Origin: Pseudomonadota bacterium
Lineage (GTDB): Bacteria; Pseudomonadota; Alphaproteobacteria; Sphingomonadales; Sphingomonadaceae
Direction: 5' to 3'
Assembly: GCA_023445495.1 (NCBI GenBank)
Contig: JAEXLC010000003.1
Span: 1-48,369 of the forward strand
Length of the DNA stretch: 48,369 bases
Below, in pieces: positions 17,939 through 25,807 of this stretch. The notes below the pieces were generated by a model, which worked only from the letters and a program-made list of their open reading frames with translations, was not told the DNA's origin and ran no database searches. How positions within the stretch are numbered: the first letter of the stretch is position 1; every line of letters starts with the position of its first letter. Made by a program: the position numbers and the translations under genes.

Positions 17939-18807
17939 TTGATCCAGTGGTTCACATAGGGATCATAGCCGGTCGGATCCGCCTTCAGCTTGCCCTTCCT
18001 GACGAAGCAGGAGGGGATGAGCGTGTAGCGCACCTGGAGGATCAGGCGGCGGTTCGCCTTGGGCAGCTCGCCCTTGTGGATGCCGAACGTGTCTTCCAGG
18101 AACGTTGTCCCGAAAGGCCCGGTGAAGCGCATGATCTCGTCGGGCGTATGCGCCGCCTCGACTTCCGCGTCGCTCAGCCGCACGCCTTCGGCCAGCAGCT
18201 TCTGCGAGCGGTGGCTGCCCTTGACGAACATGTGCGGGCCGTCCGCGTCGCCGACATCGGTGAGGTAGATGAACAGCTTCACGAAGCGGATCGCGTCATT
18301 GTCGCGGTGGAAGTTCTGCGCCTCGCGGGGGGCAGGGCGATCGGGGAGAGACCACCAGGCCTCCAGATCGTTGATCAGCGGCTTGCAGCCCAGATACTCG
18401 GACACGACCTGCAGCACCTCCGGATCATTGGCGATCTGGATGACTTCCGGCAGGGTCTCGGGCTCAAGGACGTTGACGACATTCGCTTCGGCCGGTGCGT
18501 CGTCGAGCGCGAAGGTGCCGCGCTCGGGGTGATAGGGGTCGAAGCACTCCCGGGCGAGAAGCTTGTCGCGGACCCGGGTCAGCAGCTCGTTCGAATAGGC
18601 GCCGGGCAGCATCACGAAACCGTCGCGCTGCAGCTCGGCGGTCTGCGCGAGCGCCTTCTGGCTCGCCTTGATCTTCGCGGGCTTCATCCGTGCCAGGAAG
18701 CGGCTCACCGCCGCGCGCTTGCCCGGGTCGCGCAGGCGGAGCAGCGCCATGTGGCGGATGCCGTGCAGGCCCCAGAACGGGTTCACGATGTAATCGAGCT
18801 TCGCCAT
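17926..18807 (-). CDS. phytanoyl-CoA dioxygenase (PhyH)-family oxygenase
   Basis: A 293-residue non-haem iron, 2-oxoglutarate-dependent dioxygenase-like protein. The iron-binding HxD motif is visible in NFHRDNDAIRFVKLFIYL. The distal His is probably in TFGIHKGELPKANRRLILQ, where the following Arg would bind 2-oxoglutarate. PhyH proteins hydroxylate many small molecules and occasionally occur in polysaccharide loci. Its place at the end of a minus-strand operon with the cytidylyltransferase and aminotransferase suggests it oxidises a sugar or its substituent. The substrate is unknown. The ATG at 18807 lies three bases after the aminotransferase stop. Confidence 0.85.
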   Translation of the reverse strand: MAKLDYIVNPFWGLHGIRHMALLRLRDPGKRAAVSRFLARMKPAKIKASQKALAQTAELQRDGFVMLPGAYSNELLTRVRDKLLARECFDPYHPERGTFALDDAPAEANVVNVLEPETLPEVIQIANDPEVLQVVSEYLGCKPLINDLEAWWSLPDRPAPREAQNFHRDNDAIRFVKLFIYLTDVGDADGPHMFVKGSHRSQKLLAEGVRLSDAEVEAAHTPDEIMRFTGPFGTTFLEDTFGIHKGELPKANRRLILQVRYTLIPSCFVRKGKLKADPTGYDPYVNHWIKARG

Positions 18808-18810
18808 GGT

Positions 18811-20112
18811 TCAGCGGACCTTGAAGAGCGGCTGGAGCGGCTCGCAGCGCAGCCGCTCCACAGCATTGCCGTCGGCACGGGCGTCGCGCAAGATCGGGAA
18901 CACCTCGTCATAGACCGCGAGCAGCGCGTCGATATCGGCATCGCTGTGCGCGAACGAGATGACATGGGTGCCCACCATCAGGATGCCGCGCGCCAGCACT
19001 TCCTGCAGGAACAGCGTCTTGAGCTCGAAGCCCTTGGCATCGGGCAACTCGGCGATCGTCAGGAACGTCCAGCTCGGATGGCCGACAATGCCCAGGAAGT
19101 CGCCGCAGCGATGCTTGTCGATCAGGGCCTTCACGCCGTCGATCAGGCGGGTGCCCTGGCGCTCGAGCGCCGCCGGCACATTCTCGCGCTCCAGCTTCGC
19201 CATCGCCGCCTTGGCCGCGGCGAGCGAAAGCATCTCGCCACCCATGGTGAACGAGAAGAACACATGCTCGAACTCGGCCATCACATCCGCCCGGCCGACC
19301 ACGGCGGACAGCGGATAGCCATTGGCAAGGCCCTTGCCGAAGCAGGCGAGGTCCGGCGTGACGCCGAACAGTTCCTGCGCGCCGCCCTTGGCGAAGCGGA
19401 AGCCGGTGATCGTCTCGTCGAATACCGAGATCGCGCCATGCTCGCGTGCCAGATCGACCACGCCCTGGAGGAAGCCTTCGACCGGCCAGGTAGTGTTCAT
19501 CGGTTCGAGGATGACCGCGGCGAACTCGCCCGGATGCGCTTCGAGCGCGGCGCGGAGCGAAGCCAGGTCGTTATACTGGAAGGGGTGGGTGAGGTCGCGC
19601 GTGGCCTTGGGCACGCCCTTGTTGCGCGCGGTCGAGCCGATGTACCAGTCCTGCCAGCCATGATAGCCGCACACCGCCACCCGGTCGCGACCGGTAAAGG
19701 CGCGGGCGGCGCGGATCGCGCCCGACGTGGTATCCGACCCGTTCTTGCCGAAGCGGACCATCTCGGCGCACGGCACCAGCTCGACCAGCTTCTCGGCAAC
19801 TTCGATCTCGATCTCGTTCGAGATGGTGAAGATCGTGCCCTTTTCGAGCTGCGCGGCGACGGCGGCGTTGATGTCCGGATCGCAGTGGCCGAGCGTCACC
19901 GCGCAAAGCGCGCTGTTGAAGTCGATATACTCGTTGCCGTCGACGTCCCAGGTACGCGAGCCCTTGGCATGGGTGGCGAAGAAGGGCGCCGCACCGCGCG
20001 GATACTGGGTCAGGCTCTTCGAGAAGGTCTGCGCGCCGAGCGGGATCACGCGCAGCGCGCGGGCCAGCAGATCCTCGGAAGCGGTATAGTCGCGGGTCAC
20101 CGTGTTCTTCAT
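18811..20112 (-). CDS. class-III PLP aminotransferase, GSA-aminotransferase-like
   Basis: A 433-residue fold-type I PLP enzyme resembling glutamate-1-semialdehyde 2,1-aminomutase. It contains FGKNGSDTTSGAIRAARA (phosphate-binding loop), AVCGYHGWQDWYIG, FDETITGFRF, and the PLP-lysine motif FGKGLANGYPL with Lys260. It is not a haem-pathway gene by context. It is coupled by ATGA to the upstream cytidylyltransferase and sits in a glycan island. SpsF-type cytidylyltransferase plus class-III aminotransferase pairs recur in surface-carbohydrate loci. A role in aminating a keto group of the sugar or of its substituent is likely, with the substrate unknown. Confidence 0.88.
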   Translation of the reverse strand: MKNTVTRDYTASEDLLARALRVIPLGAQTFSKSLTQYPRGAAPFFATHAKGSRTWDVDGNEYIDFNSALCAVTLGHCDPDINAAVAAQLEKGTIFTISNEIEIEVAEKLVELVPCAEMVRFGKNGSDTTSGAIRAARAFTGRDRVAVCGYHGWQDWYIGSTARNKGVPKATRDLTHPFQYNDLASLRAALEAHPGEFAAVILEPMNTTWPVEGFLQGVVDLAREHGAISVFDETITGFRFAKGGAQELFGVTPDLACFGKGLANGYPLSAVVGRADVMAEFEHVFFSFTMGGEMLSLAAAKAAMAKLERENVPAALERQGTRLIDGVKALIDKHRCGDFLGIVGHPSWTFLTIAELPDAKGFELKTLFLQEVLARGILMVGTHVISFAHSDADIDALLAVYDEVFPILRDARADGNAVERLRCEPLQPLFKVR

Positions 20113-20873
20113 TTGCTCTGGCTTTCGGTCTCGGCTCGTTCGGATTTCAGCAGGCCTTCGTTGCGCGCGAAGCCCGTGTTGAGGTCGGCAAGCTCCGGCC
20201 GCGCCTCAAGAAGGGCGAGGATGTCGGCCGTGGTGAAGGCGGGGTTGGCGGCATGGAGCGCGTCGTAGATCGCGCAGGCAAAGGCATAGTCGCCCGGCTC
20301 GTCCACGGTCCAGCGCAGCGCCGACAGGTCGCGGTCATTCTCATAGGAACCCAGGCGGAAGCGATCGGGCCGGGTGGTGATGAACGGCATCACATGCTCG
20401 CGCTCGAGCGGGCGGGCGGCCTCGCGCCAGGCGGTTTCGATCGCCGCGAAGGTCGCCACCTCGACGTCGAGCCCGTCGGGCCAGGTCGGGTTGATCGTGT
20501 TCGAGGCATAGTCATAGCCGCCCTCGACCGCGAATTCGATCACCTGGTCGATCACGTCCCAATCGGCCAGCGGGCAATCGCCGGTGACGCGGACGACGTG
20601 GCTCGGCGCATGCGGCGCCGCGGCCTGGTAATAGCGATCGAGCACATCGTCGAGCGAGCCGCGATAGCTGCCGATCCCCAGCTTGTCGGCAAGCTCGGCG
20701 ACCGCGGCATCCTCGGGCCGGTCGCTGGTCGCCAGCACGAGCCCGTCGATCCGCCTGGCGCGGAGCAGGCGCTCGATCTGCCGCTCGAGCATCGGGGCGC
20801 CGGCCATCGGCAGCAGCACCTTGCCCGGCAAGCGCGAGGAGGATGTCCGGGCCTGAAGTACGCCGAGGATCAT
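20109..20873 (-). CDS. SpsF-type cytidylyltransferase
   Basis: A 254-residue nucleotidyltransferase starting MILGVLQARTSSSRLPGKVL, the CTP-binding loop of the SpsF/acylneuraminate cytidylyltransferase superfamily. VVRVTGDCPLADWDVID holds the metal-binding Asp region. It is closer to the SpsF family than to classical PseF/NeuA, which begin with an AIIPARGGSK-type motif. No classical PseF is present in the window, so this enzyme may supply the CMP-activated nonulosonic acid, or activate another residue. The start at 20873 removes 37 residues of upstream open frame that would overlap the HisF gene. It overlaps the aminotransferase gene by 4 bases. Confidence 0.85.
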   Translation of the reverse strand: MILGVLQARTSSSRLPGKVLLPMAGAPMLERQIERLLRARRIDGLVLATSDRPEDAAVAELADKLGIGSYRGSLDDVLDRYYQAAAPHAPSHVVRVTGDCPLADWDVIDQVIEFAVEGGYDYASNTINPTWPDGLDVEVATFAAIETAWREAARPLEREHVMPFITTRPDRFRLGSYENDRDLSALRWTVDEPGDYAFACAIYDALHAANPAFTTADILALLEARPELADLNTGFARNEGLLKSERAETESQSK

Positions 20874-20877
20874 GGGA

Positions 20878-21642
20878 TCAGACAACCTTGAAGTTGAGGC
20901 CGTAATTGGTGAGGAACGCCTTGGCGCGGATCGGATTGGAATCCGAGAAGTTGAACAGGCTGCCGCATGCGACCGCGCTGACATCCGTCTCCAGGAACAC
21001 GTCCTTCAGATGGTTGTAGTTCCCCGAGCCGCCGGCGGCGATCACCGGAATGGTCGATGCCGCCTTGGCCTGGCGGATGAGCTCGATGTCATAGCCCTGC
21101 ATGGTGCCGTCGCGATCGATCGACTGGATCATCACCTCGCCGGCACCGGCCTCGATGCAGCGGCCGATATGGTCCGCGAGCGTGATCTCCTCACGTGACC
21201 GGCCGCAATCGGAATAAAGCTGGTAGCGCCCGGCCTGCTCGTCCCAGCGGGCATCGACGCTCAGGATCACCGCCTGCGCGCCGAACGTATCGGCGGTGGA
21301 GGTTATCAGGCTGCGGTCGCGATAGGCGGCGCTGTTGATCACCACCTTGTCCGCCCCGGTGCGGATCAGCTCGGCCGCGTCTTCGGCCGAATGGATGCCG
21401 CCGCCCATCGCCATCGGCATGAAGCTGACCTCGGACACGCGCTCGATGACGGAGCGGAGCGCGTCGATCGACCGGTTCTCGCGGGCGATGTTGAGGAACA
21501 CCAGCTCGTCGGCATATTGGGAGTTGTAGACGCTCGAGCTCTTCACCGGATCGCCGACATCGCGCCACTCGCCGAACTGCACCGTCTTCACGAGGCGGCC
21601 GCCGAGCAGAAGCTGGACCGGAATGATGCGCTTCTTCAGCAT
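20878..21642 (-). CDS. HisF-like ammonia-channel partner of the amidotransferase
   Basis: A 254-residue (beta/alpha)8 protein of the HisF family. The first strand reads RIIPVQLLLGGRLVKTVQF. Histidine-pathway HisF has CLDV here, with a catalytic Asp (Asp11 in the canonical enzyme) that is replaced by Leu in this protein. ILSVDARWD and IQSIDRDGTMQGYD keep the later Asp residues. Loss of that Asp fits a protein kept for ammonia channelling rather than imidazole-ring closure, as in HisF2/HisH2 sets that serve WbpG-type amidotransferases. ATG 21642 overlaps the HisH gene by 7 bases. A GTG at 21654 would add four residues. Confidence 0.88.
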   Translation of the reverse strand: MLKKRIIPVQLLLGGRLVKTVQFGEWRDVGDPVKSSSVYNSQYADELVFLNIARENRSIDALRSVIERVSEVSFMPMAMGGGIHSAEDAAELIRTGADKVVINSAAYRDRSLITSTADTFGAQAVILSVDARWDEQAGRYQLYSDCGRSREEITLADHIGRCIEAGAGEVMIQSIDRDGTMQGYDIELIRQAKAASTIPVIAAGGSGNYNHLKDVFLETDVSAVACGSLFNFSDSNPIRAKAFLTNYGLNFKVV

Positions 21643-22265
21643 TTGCCGTCCCACAGGCAGAAATTCTCGATCAGCTTGAGCCCGTTCGCCTGGCTCTTCT
21701 CCGGATGGAACTGGAAGCCGATCACATTGTCGCGGGCGACGATCGAGGCGAAGGCGACGCCATATTCGGTCTCGCCCAGAAACTCCTCGTCATGCTCGGT
21801 GAACAGGCCGTAGCTGTGCACGAAATAGAAGTCGCGGCCGGGCTTCACGTCCTGCAGCACCGGGTGCGGGAAGCGGAACCTGACCGTGCTCCACCCGACA
21901 TGGGGCAGGAGCTGGCCGTCGTCGGGCAGCCGCTCGACCCGGCCATGCACCAGGCCCAGGCCGGGCGTGTCGCCTCCCTCAACCCCGCGCTCGGCGAGCA
22001 GCTGCATGCCGGCGCAGATGCCGAGCACCGGCCGGCCGGTCCCGGCAAAGGCGCGGATGCGATCCGCGATGCCCTGGCTCTCGAGATGGCCCATCACCGC
22101 GGTGAAATTGCCGACGCCGGGGACGATCAGATGGGTGAGGTCGTCGAAATCGCCATTCCCATCGACGAAGACGGGATCGAAGCCATTCTCGTACACCGCG
22201 TTGTAGGCCGAGCGCAGATTGCCCATCGGCATCCGCAAGATCCCTATGGTTGGGTCCGAAGTCAT
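21636..22265 (-). CDS. HisH-like glutamine amidotransferase subunit
   Basis: A 209-residue class-I glutamine amidotransferase. It has the MGNLRSAYNA start of the HisH family, the nucleophile motif LGICAGMQLL with Cys84, and FHPEKSQ with His187 and Glu189 completing the triad. It should release ammonia from glutamine and pass it through the HisF-like partner to the PseA/WbpG-type enzyme encoded at 13792. It is the first gene of the five-gene minus-strand operon that also encodes the HisF-like protein, cytidylyltransferase, aminotransferase and dioxygenase. Confidence 0.9.
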   Translation of the reverse strand: MTSDPTIGILRMPMGNLRSAYNAVYENGFDPVFVDGNGDFDDLTHLIVPGVGNFTAVMGHLESQGIADRIRAFAGTGRPVLGICAGMQLLAERGVEGGDTPGLGLVHGRVERLPDDGQLLPHVGWSTVRFRFPHPVLQDVKPGRDFYFVHSYGLFTEHDEEFLGETEYGVAFASIVARDNVIGFQFHPEKSQANGLKLIENFCLWDGKC

Positions 22266-22378
22266 TGGAATGAGAGTGCTCGGTCTCCAGAGGTGTTTCG
22301 GCTATAGGGGCTTGCCAGTGCAAGGCAAGTGCTGCCATCGCGCCTGACATGCCAATCGAGCAGCCTTCCAGCAGGCCG
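22266..22378. promoter_or_regulatory. divergent promoter region, hisH-like and pseG
   Basis: This 113-base gap must carry the promoters for the minus-strand operon and probably for the pseG run. It contains a perfect dyad, CTTGCC (22311-22316) and GGCAAG (22324-22329), separated by 7 bases. It could be an operator or, in RNA, a small hairpin. Clear -35/-10 pairs are not evident. Confidence 0.4.
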
Positions 22379-23485
22379 ATGCGGATCCTGTTCCGCGTGG
22401 ACGCATCGCCCCAGATGGGCGGCGGCCATGTGATGCGCTGCCTCACCCTGGCAGGGCAATTGATGGCGGCCGGTGCCGAGGTGACCTTTGTCGCCGCGGC
22501 GATCACCGATCCGCTCCGCACGCTGGTTCACAATGCCGGGGTCCGCCTGATCGCGATAGAGCCCGCGCGCGGCTCGGCGCATGGCGCGCAGGATTGGGAC
22601 CGGGCGAGTTGGCCCGAGCCGGTGCAGCTGGAGGATGCGGCGCGAACCGCCGCGCATCTCGCCGGCACGGGCTGCGACTGGCTGGTGCTCGATCATTATG
22701 GTCTGGACCGCTGCTGGGAGGCGGCGCTGCGTCCGCATGCCGGGCGGATCGCGGTGATCGACGATCTCGCGAACCGGCCGCACGACTGCGAATTGCTGCT
22801 CGACCAGACCTATGGACGCGAGGAAGCCGACTATCGGCCACTCGTCGGGCCGGATGCGGAACTGCTGATCGGCGCCGGCTTCGCGCTGCTGCGGCCCGAA
22901 TTCGGGCAGGCCCGGGCGGAGGCGCTGGCGCGGCATCAGGCGCCCGGGCGCGTCGAGCGGATACTCGTCTCGCTCGGCATGACCGATGTCGGCGGGCTGA
23001 CCGAGGTCGCCGCCCGCGCCGCCCTTGCGGTCACCGACGCGCATATCGACATCGTGCTGGGCAGCGCGGCGCCGACGCTTGGCGCGCTGCGGGATTTCGT
23101 GTCCGGAAATGATCGGCTCACCCTGCATGTCGATACCGACCGGGTCTGCGCGCTGATGGTCGCGGCCGACATGGCGATCGGCGCGGCGGGGACGACGAGC
23201 TGGGAGCGATGCTGCCTGGGGCTGCCGGCGCTCACCTTCGCGATTGCCGGAAACCAGCAGACGATCGCCGCGAAGCTGGCCGAGGCCGGGGCGATAGACT
23301 TTCTCCGGGATATGGATAGCGCGAGCATCGCGGCGGCGATTGCGCGGCTGGCGGGGGATTTCGGCCGGCGCGCCGCGCTGGCCCGCACTTCCGCCGCGAT
23401 TTGCGACGGGACGGGCGCAGCGGCGGTCGCTGCCCGATTGATCGAGGCTGGGGATAGCGCTGCCGCGGCAGGAAAGGGGGCCTGA
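22379..23485 (+). CDS. pseG: UDP-2,4-diacetamido-2,4,6-trideoxy-L-altropyranose hydrolase
   Basis: PseG removes UDP from the diacylated altrose sugar, giving the free sugar used by PseI. It is a GT-B-fold, MurG-like hydrolase. From the ATG at 22379 the 368-residue protein begins MRILFRVDASPQMGGGHVMR, which places the GGGH histidine at residue 17, the number of the catalytic His in the Campylobacter enzyme. An upstream in-frame ATG at 22349 would add ten residues. AAGTTSWERCCLGLPALTF and AGNQ in the C-terminal half are the nucleotide-binding elements. The next gene starts within its stop (TGATG). Confidence 0.92.
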   Translation: MRILFRVDASPQMGGGHVMRCLTLAGQLMAAGAEVTFVAAAITDPLRTLVHNAGVRLIAIEPARGSAHGAQDWDRASWPEPVQLEDAARTAAHLAGTGCDWLVLDHYGLDRCWEAALRPHAGRIAVIDDLANRPHDCELLLDQTYGREEADYRPLVGPDAELLIGAGFALLRPEFGQARAEALARHQAPGRVERILVSLGMTDVGGLTEVAARAALAVTDAHIDIVLGSAAPTLGALRDFVSGNDRLTLHVDTDRVCALMVAADMAIGAAGTTSWERCCLGLPALTFAIAGNQQTIAAKLAEAGAIDFLRDMDSASIAAAIARLAGDFGRRAALARTSAAICDGTGAAAVAARLIEAGDSAAAAGKGA

Positions 23486-24123
23486 TGGACCGTGTGACGA
23501 TATTGTGCAGCGATCCCGCGCATCCGGTGAATGCGTGGCTTGAGCGCTGGATGGCCGCGGTCGCCGATCGCGCCGAGGTGACCTTGGTCCGCGACGTGGC
23601 CGAAGTCGGCGAGGGGGACTTCCTGTTCCTGATCGCCTGCCACCAGATCGTGAAGCAGCCGGTGCGCGATCGCTTCGCCTATACGCTGGTGGTGCATGGC
23701 AGCCGGCTGCCCAAGGGGCGGGGCTGGTCGCCGCTGGTGTGGCAGATACTCGAGGGCGAGAACGAATTGCCGCTGGCGCTGATCAATGCCGGCGAAGGCG
23801 TCGATACGGGCGATATCTGGCGGATCGAAACAATCCCGCTCGACGGTACCGAGCTCAACGACGAGATCCAGGATAGGATCGCGGAGGCGACTACCGGGCT
23901 GATGCACTGGGCGCTCGCCAATTGCCGCGTGAGCGCACCGCGCGCGCAGGAAGGCGAGCCCAGCTATTATCCGCGCCGTCGTCCGTCCGACAGCGAGGTC
24001 AAGCCCGAGCAGAGCCTTGCCGAGATCTTCGATTTGCTGCGGGTTGCCGATCCGCAGCGCTATCCCGCCTGGTTCGATATGCGCGGGCAGCGCTATACCC
24101 TGACGATCGCCAAGGCCGAGTAG
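23485..24123 (+). CDS. sugar N-formyltransferase-like protein, PseJ-type candidate
   Basis: A 212-residue formyltransferase-fold protein. VVHGSRLPKGRGWSPLVWQIL corresponds to the substrate loop with the catalytic His, and GEGVDTGDIW carries the catalytic Asp. The usual Asn two residues before the His is Val. PseJ-type enzymes use N10-formyl-tetrahydrofolate to formylate the C4 amine of the PseC product, giving 7-formamido pseudaminic acid. Coupling to pseG supports that reading. Because a GNAT protein is also encoded, the amine could be either formylated or acetylated. It is shorter than methionyl-tRNA formyltransferases, which have an extra C-terminal domain. Confidence 0.75.
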   Translation: MDRVTILCSDPAHPVNAWLERWMAAVADRAEVTLVRDVAEVGEGDFLFLIACHQIVKQPVRDRFAYTLVVHGSRLPKGRGWSPLVWQILEGENELPLALINAGEGVDTGDIWRIETIPLDGTELNDEIQDRIAEATTGLMHWALANCRVSAPRAQEGEPSYYPRRRPSDSEVKPEQSLAEIFDLLRVADPQRYPAWFDMRGQRYTLTIAKAE

Positions 24124-24267
24124 CTTGGTTGACAGCCAAACCGTCCCCTTTTACCTGCTCGACCGCGCCATTTGCGGCGTCCAGCTGCCAATGACGGTGT
24201 ATTCTGTGGCGCACGCACGTCGTCTCTCCGCCATGGCCTTCGGTCACTCCTTTGCACAGCTAAGATA
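24124..24267 (+). promoter_or_regulatory. intergenic region with possible promoter
   Basis: A 144-base gap in an otherwise tightly packed run. TTGACA at 24129-24134 matches the -35 consensus, but the hexamer 17 bases later (TACCTG) is a poor -10 box. It could hold an internal promoter for the genes from 24268 onward. The ribosome site before 24268 is weak. Confidence 0.25.
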
Positions 24268-25785
24268 ATGGCCGCATCCACCCAAAAGAAATTCATCCTC
24301 CTGATAAACTCCGCGCCGTTCAGTCGCGAGTATTTCTCGGAGCTTGGCCGGTCGCTCGACAGGGCAGGCGCGGCGGTGAGCTATGTGCTGGATTCGCACG
24401 TGACCGACGTGATGAGCGGGCAGGGCGCCAGCCTGCCGCACAGTCACTATTTCACGGATTTCTGCCAAGCCTGGAAGCAATCGGGGGCACCGCTGCCGGC
24501 GGCATCCGACCTGAGCTGGGGCTCGCTCCTTTCCGATTTCGATCGGTTCCTGACCTATGGCCTCACGCCGCCGTTGAAGAAGAGCGGCGCGCTCGACCAT
24601 GATGCGCTGCTGGTGCTGCTCGAGGCCTTTTTCGAGAAGGTCTTCGACGAGGTCCGGCCTGACGCGCTGGTCTATGAGCCGATCAGCAACAGTTTCGCGA
24701 TCGCCGCCTGGCGCGCCGCCCAGCGTCGCGGGATCCCATTCTTCAGCGTTCAGCCCGGCCGCATTCCCGGCCGCTATATCGAAGTCAGCCCGACCGGCGC
24801 GTTGCGCGATCATGTCGCGCTCGGCGGCTTGCTGGCCGATGTCCGCCGGGATGGCGTCTCCGCCGAAACGCGCAAGATCGCCGAGGACTATATCGCCTCG
24901 ATCGACAACCAGATCCCCGACTACATGAAGAAGGGCGGCGACGGCGCTTCGCTGATGGCGAGCAGCCTGATCTCCAAATATGCCAATCGCGAGAAGCTGG
25001 ACCGGTTCCGGCGGGCGCTGCGCTATCGGCGCAGCCACCGCGAAGACATGGCGCTGGCCTATCAGGTGGGCGATCCCCTGCGCGTCTCCTGGGCGATGTT
25101 TCTGCGCCAGGTGAAGCGCCGGCTGCGGTTCCGTGCGGTGACCCGGATGTTCCAGGCCGGGGTGCGGGGCGAGAAATATTTCCTCTACCCGCTCCACTTC
25201 CATCCCGAGGCGAGCACTTCGGTGCTGGCGCCCGACTATATCGACGAGATGAGCGTCATCCGGGCGATCGCCTTCCGCCTGCCGGTGGGCGTCAAGCTCG
25301 TGGTGAAGGAGCATCCTTCGGCCACTGCGTTGCAGCCGCGCTCCTTCTATCGGGACCTCGCCGCGCTGCCCAATGTCGAGCTGGTCGCGCCCGAGCTCAA
25401 CGCGAAGCTGCTGGCGCGCAAGGCGATCGGCGTAATCTGCATCACCAGCACGCTGGGTTTCGAGGCGGCGCTGCTGAACAAGCCGGTGATCGCGCTGGGC
25501 GATGTGATCTACGGATATTTTCCCAATGTCCGGATGATCGAGCATTTCGGCGAGCTCAACGCTGCGCTCGACTGGGCGATGGCGTATCAGCCGCTCGATC
25601 CGGAGCGCATCATCGAAGCCATGGCTGCCTATGTCGAGTATCTCGACGAGGGCAGCTTCAGCTTCAAGGGATCGCTGAAGGACCAGGCCGCTATTGACCA
25701 GGTCGCCGCCGTCCTGTTGGGGAAGCTGGTGGAGCCGGTTGGCGGCAAGACCGTTGCCGGGCGTGGCGTGCAGAGCCAGGCTTGA
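24268..25785 (+). CDS. capsule-synthesis-type glycosyltransferase candidate (GT-B fold)
   Basis: A 505-residue protein. The C-terminal half has KLVVKEHPSATALQPRSFY followed by ITSTLGFEAALLNKPVIALG, the HP and T-x-G-x-E-A pattern of capsule-synthesis proteins such as KpsS/KpsC and related glycosyltransferases. No signal peptide is obvious, so it should be cytoplasmic or peripheral. Several members of this superfamily use CMP-linked ulosonic acids, and the gene lies directly between pseG plus formyltransferase and pseI. It is my best candidate for the enzyme that adds the CMP-activated nonulosonic acid to the repeat, which is inference. The start at ATG 24268 gives the natural MAASTQKKFILLINSAPF opening. 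Confidence 0.75.
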   Translation: MAASTQKKFILLINSAPFSREYFSELGRSLDRAGAAVSYVLDSHVTDVMSGQGASLPHSHYFTDFCQAWKQSGAPLPAASDLSWGSLLSDFDRFLTYGLTPPLKKSGALDHDALLVLLEAFFEKVFDEVRPDALVYEPISNSFAIAAWRAAQRRGIPFFSVQPGRIPGRYIEVSPTGALRDHVALGGLLADVRRDGVSAETRKIAEDYIASIDNQIPDYMKKGGDGASLMASSLISKYANREKLDRFRRALRYRRSHREDMALAYQVGDPLRVSWAMFLRQVKRRLRFRAVTRMFQAGVRGEKYFLYPLHFHPEASTSVLAPDYIDEMSVIRAIAFRLPVGVKLVVKEHPSATALQPRSFYRDLAALPNVELVAPELNAKLLARKAIGVICITSTLGFEAALLNKPVIALGDVIYGYFPNVRMIEHFGELNAALDWAMAYQPLDPERIIEAMAAYVEYLDEGSFSFKGSLKDQAAIDQVAAVLLGKLVEPVGGKTVAGRGVQSQA

Positions 25786-25807
25786 CCTGTCGATTGTGGA
25801 GTAGACG

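Noticed and set aside
18811..20112. Haem-pathway glutamate-1-semialdehyde aminomutase (hemL)
   Set aside because: The operon is a glycan one, and Alphaproteobacteria normally make aminolevulinate by the HemA synthase route.
20878..22265. Histidine biosynthesis genes hisF and hisH
   Set aside because: The HisF-like protein lacks the first catalytic Asp, no other his gene is present, and a WbpG/PseA-type amidotransferase is encoded nearby.
24129..24157. Strong promoter beginning with TTGACA
   Set aside because: The -35 match is perfect but the hexamer 17 bases downstream is poor, so it is kept only as a low-confidence feature.
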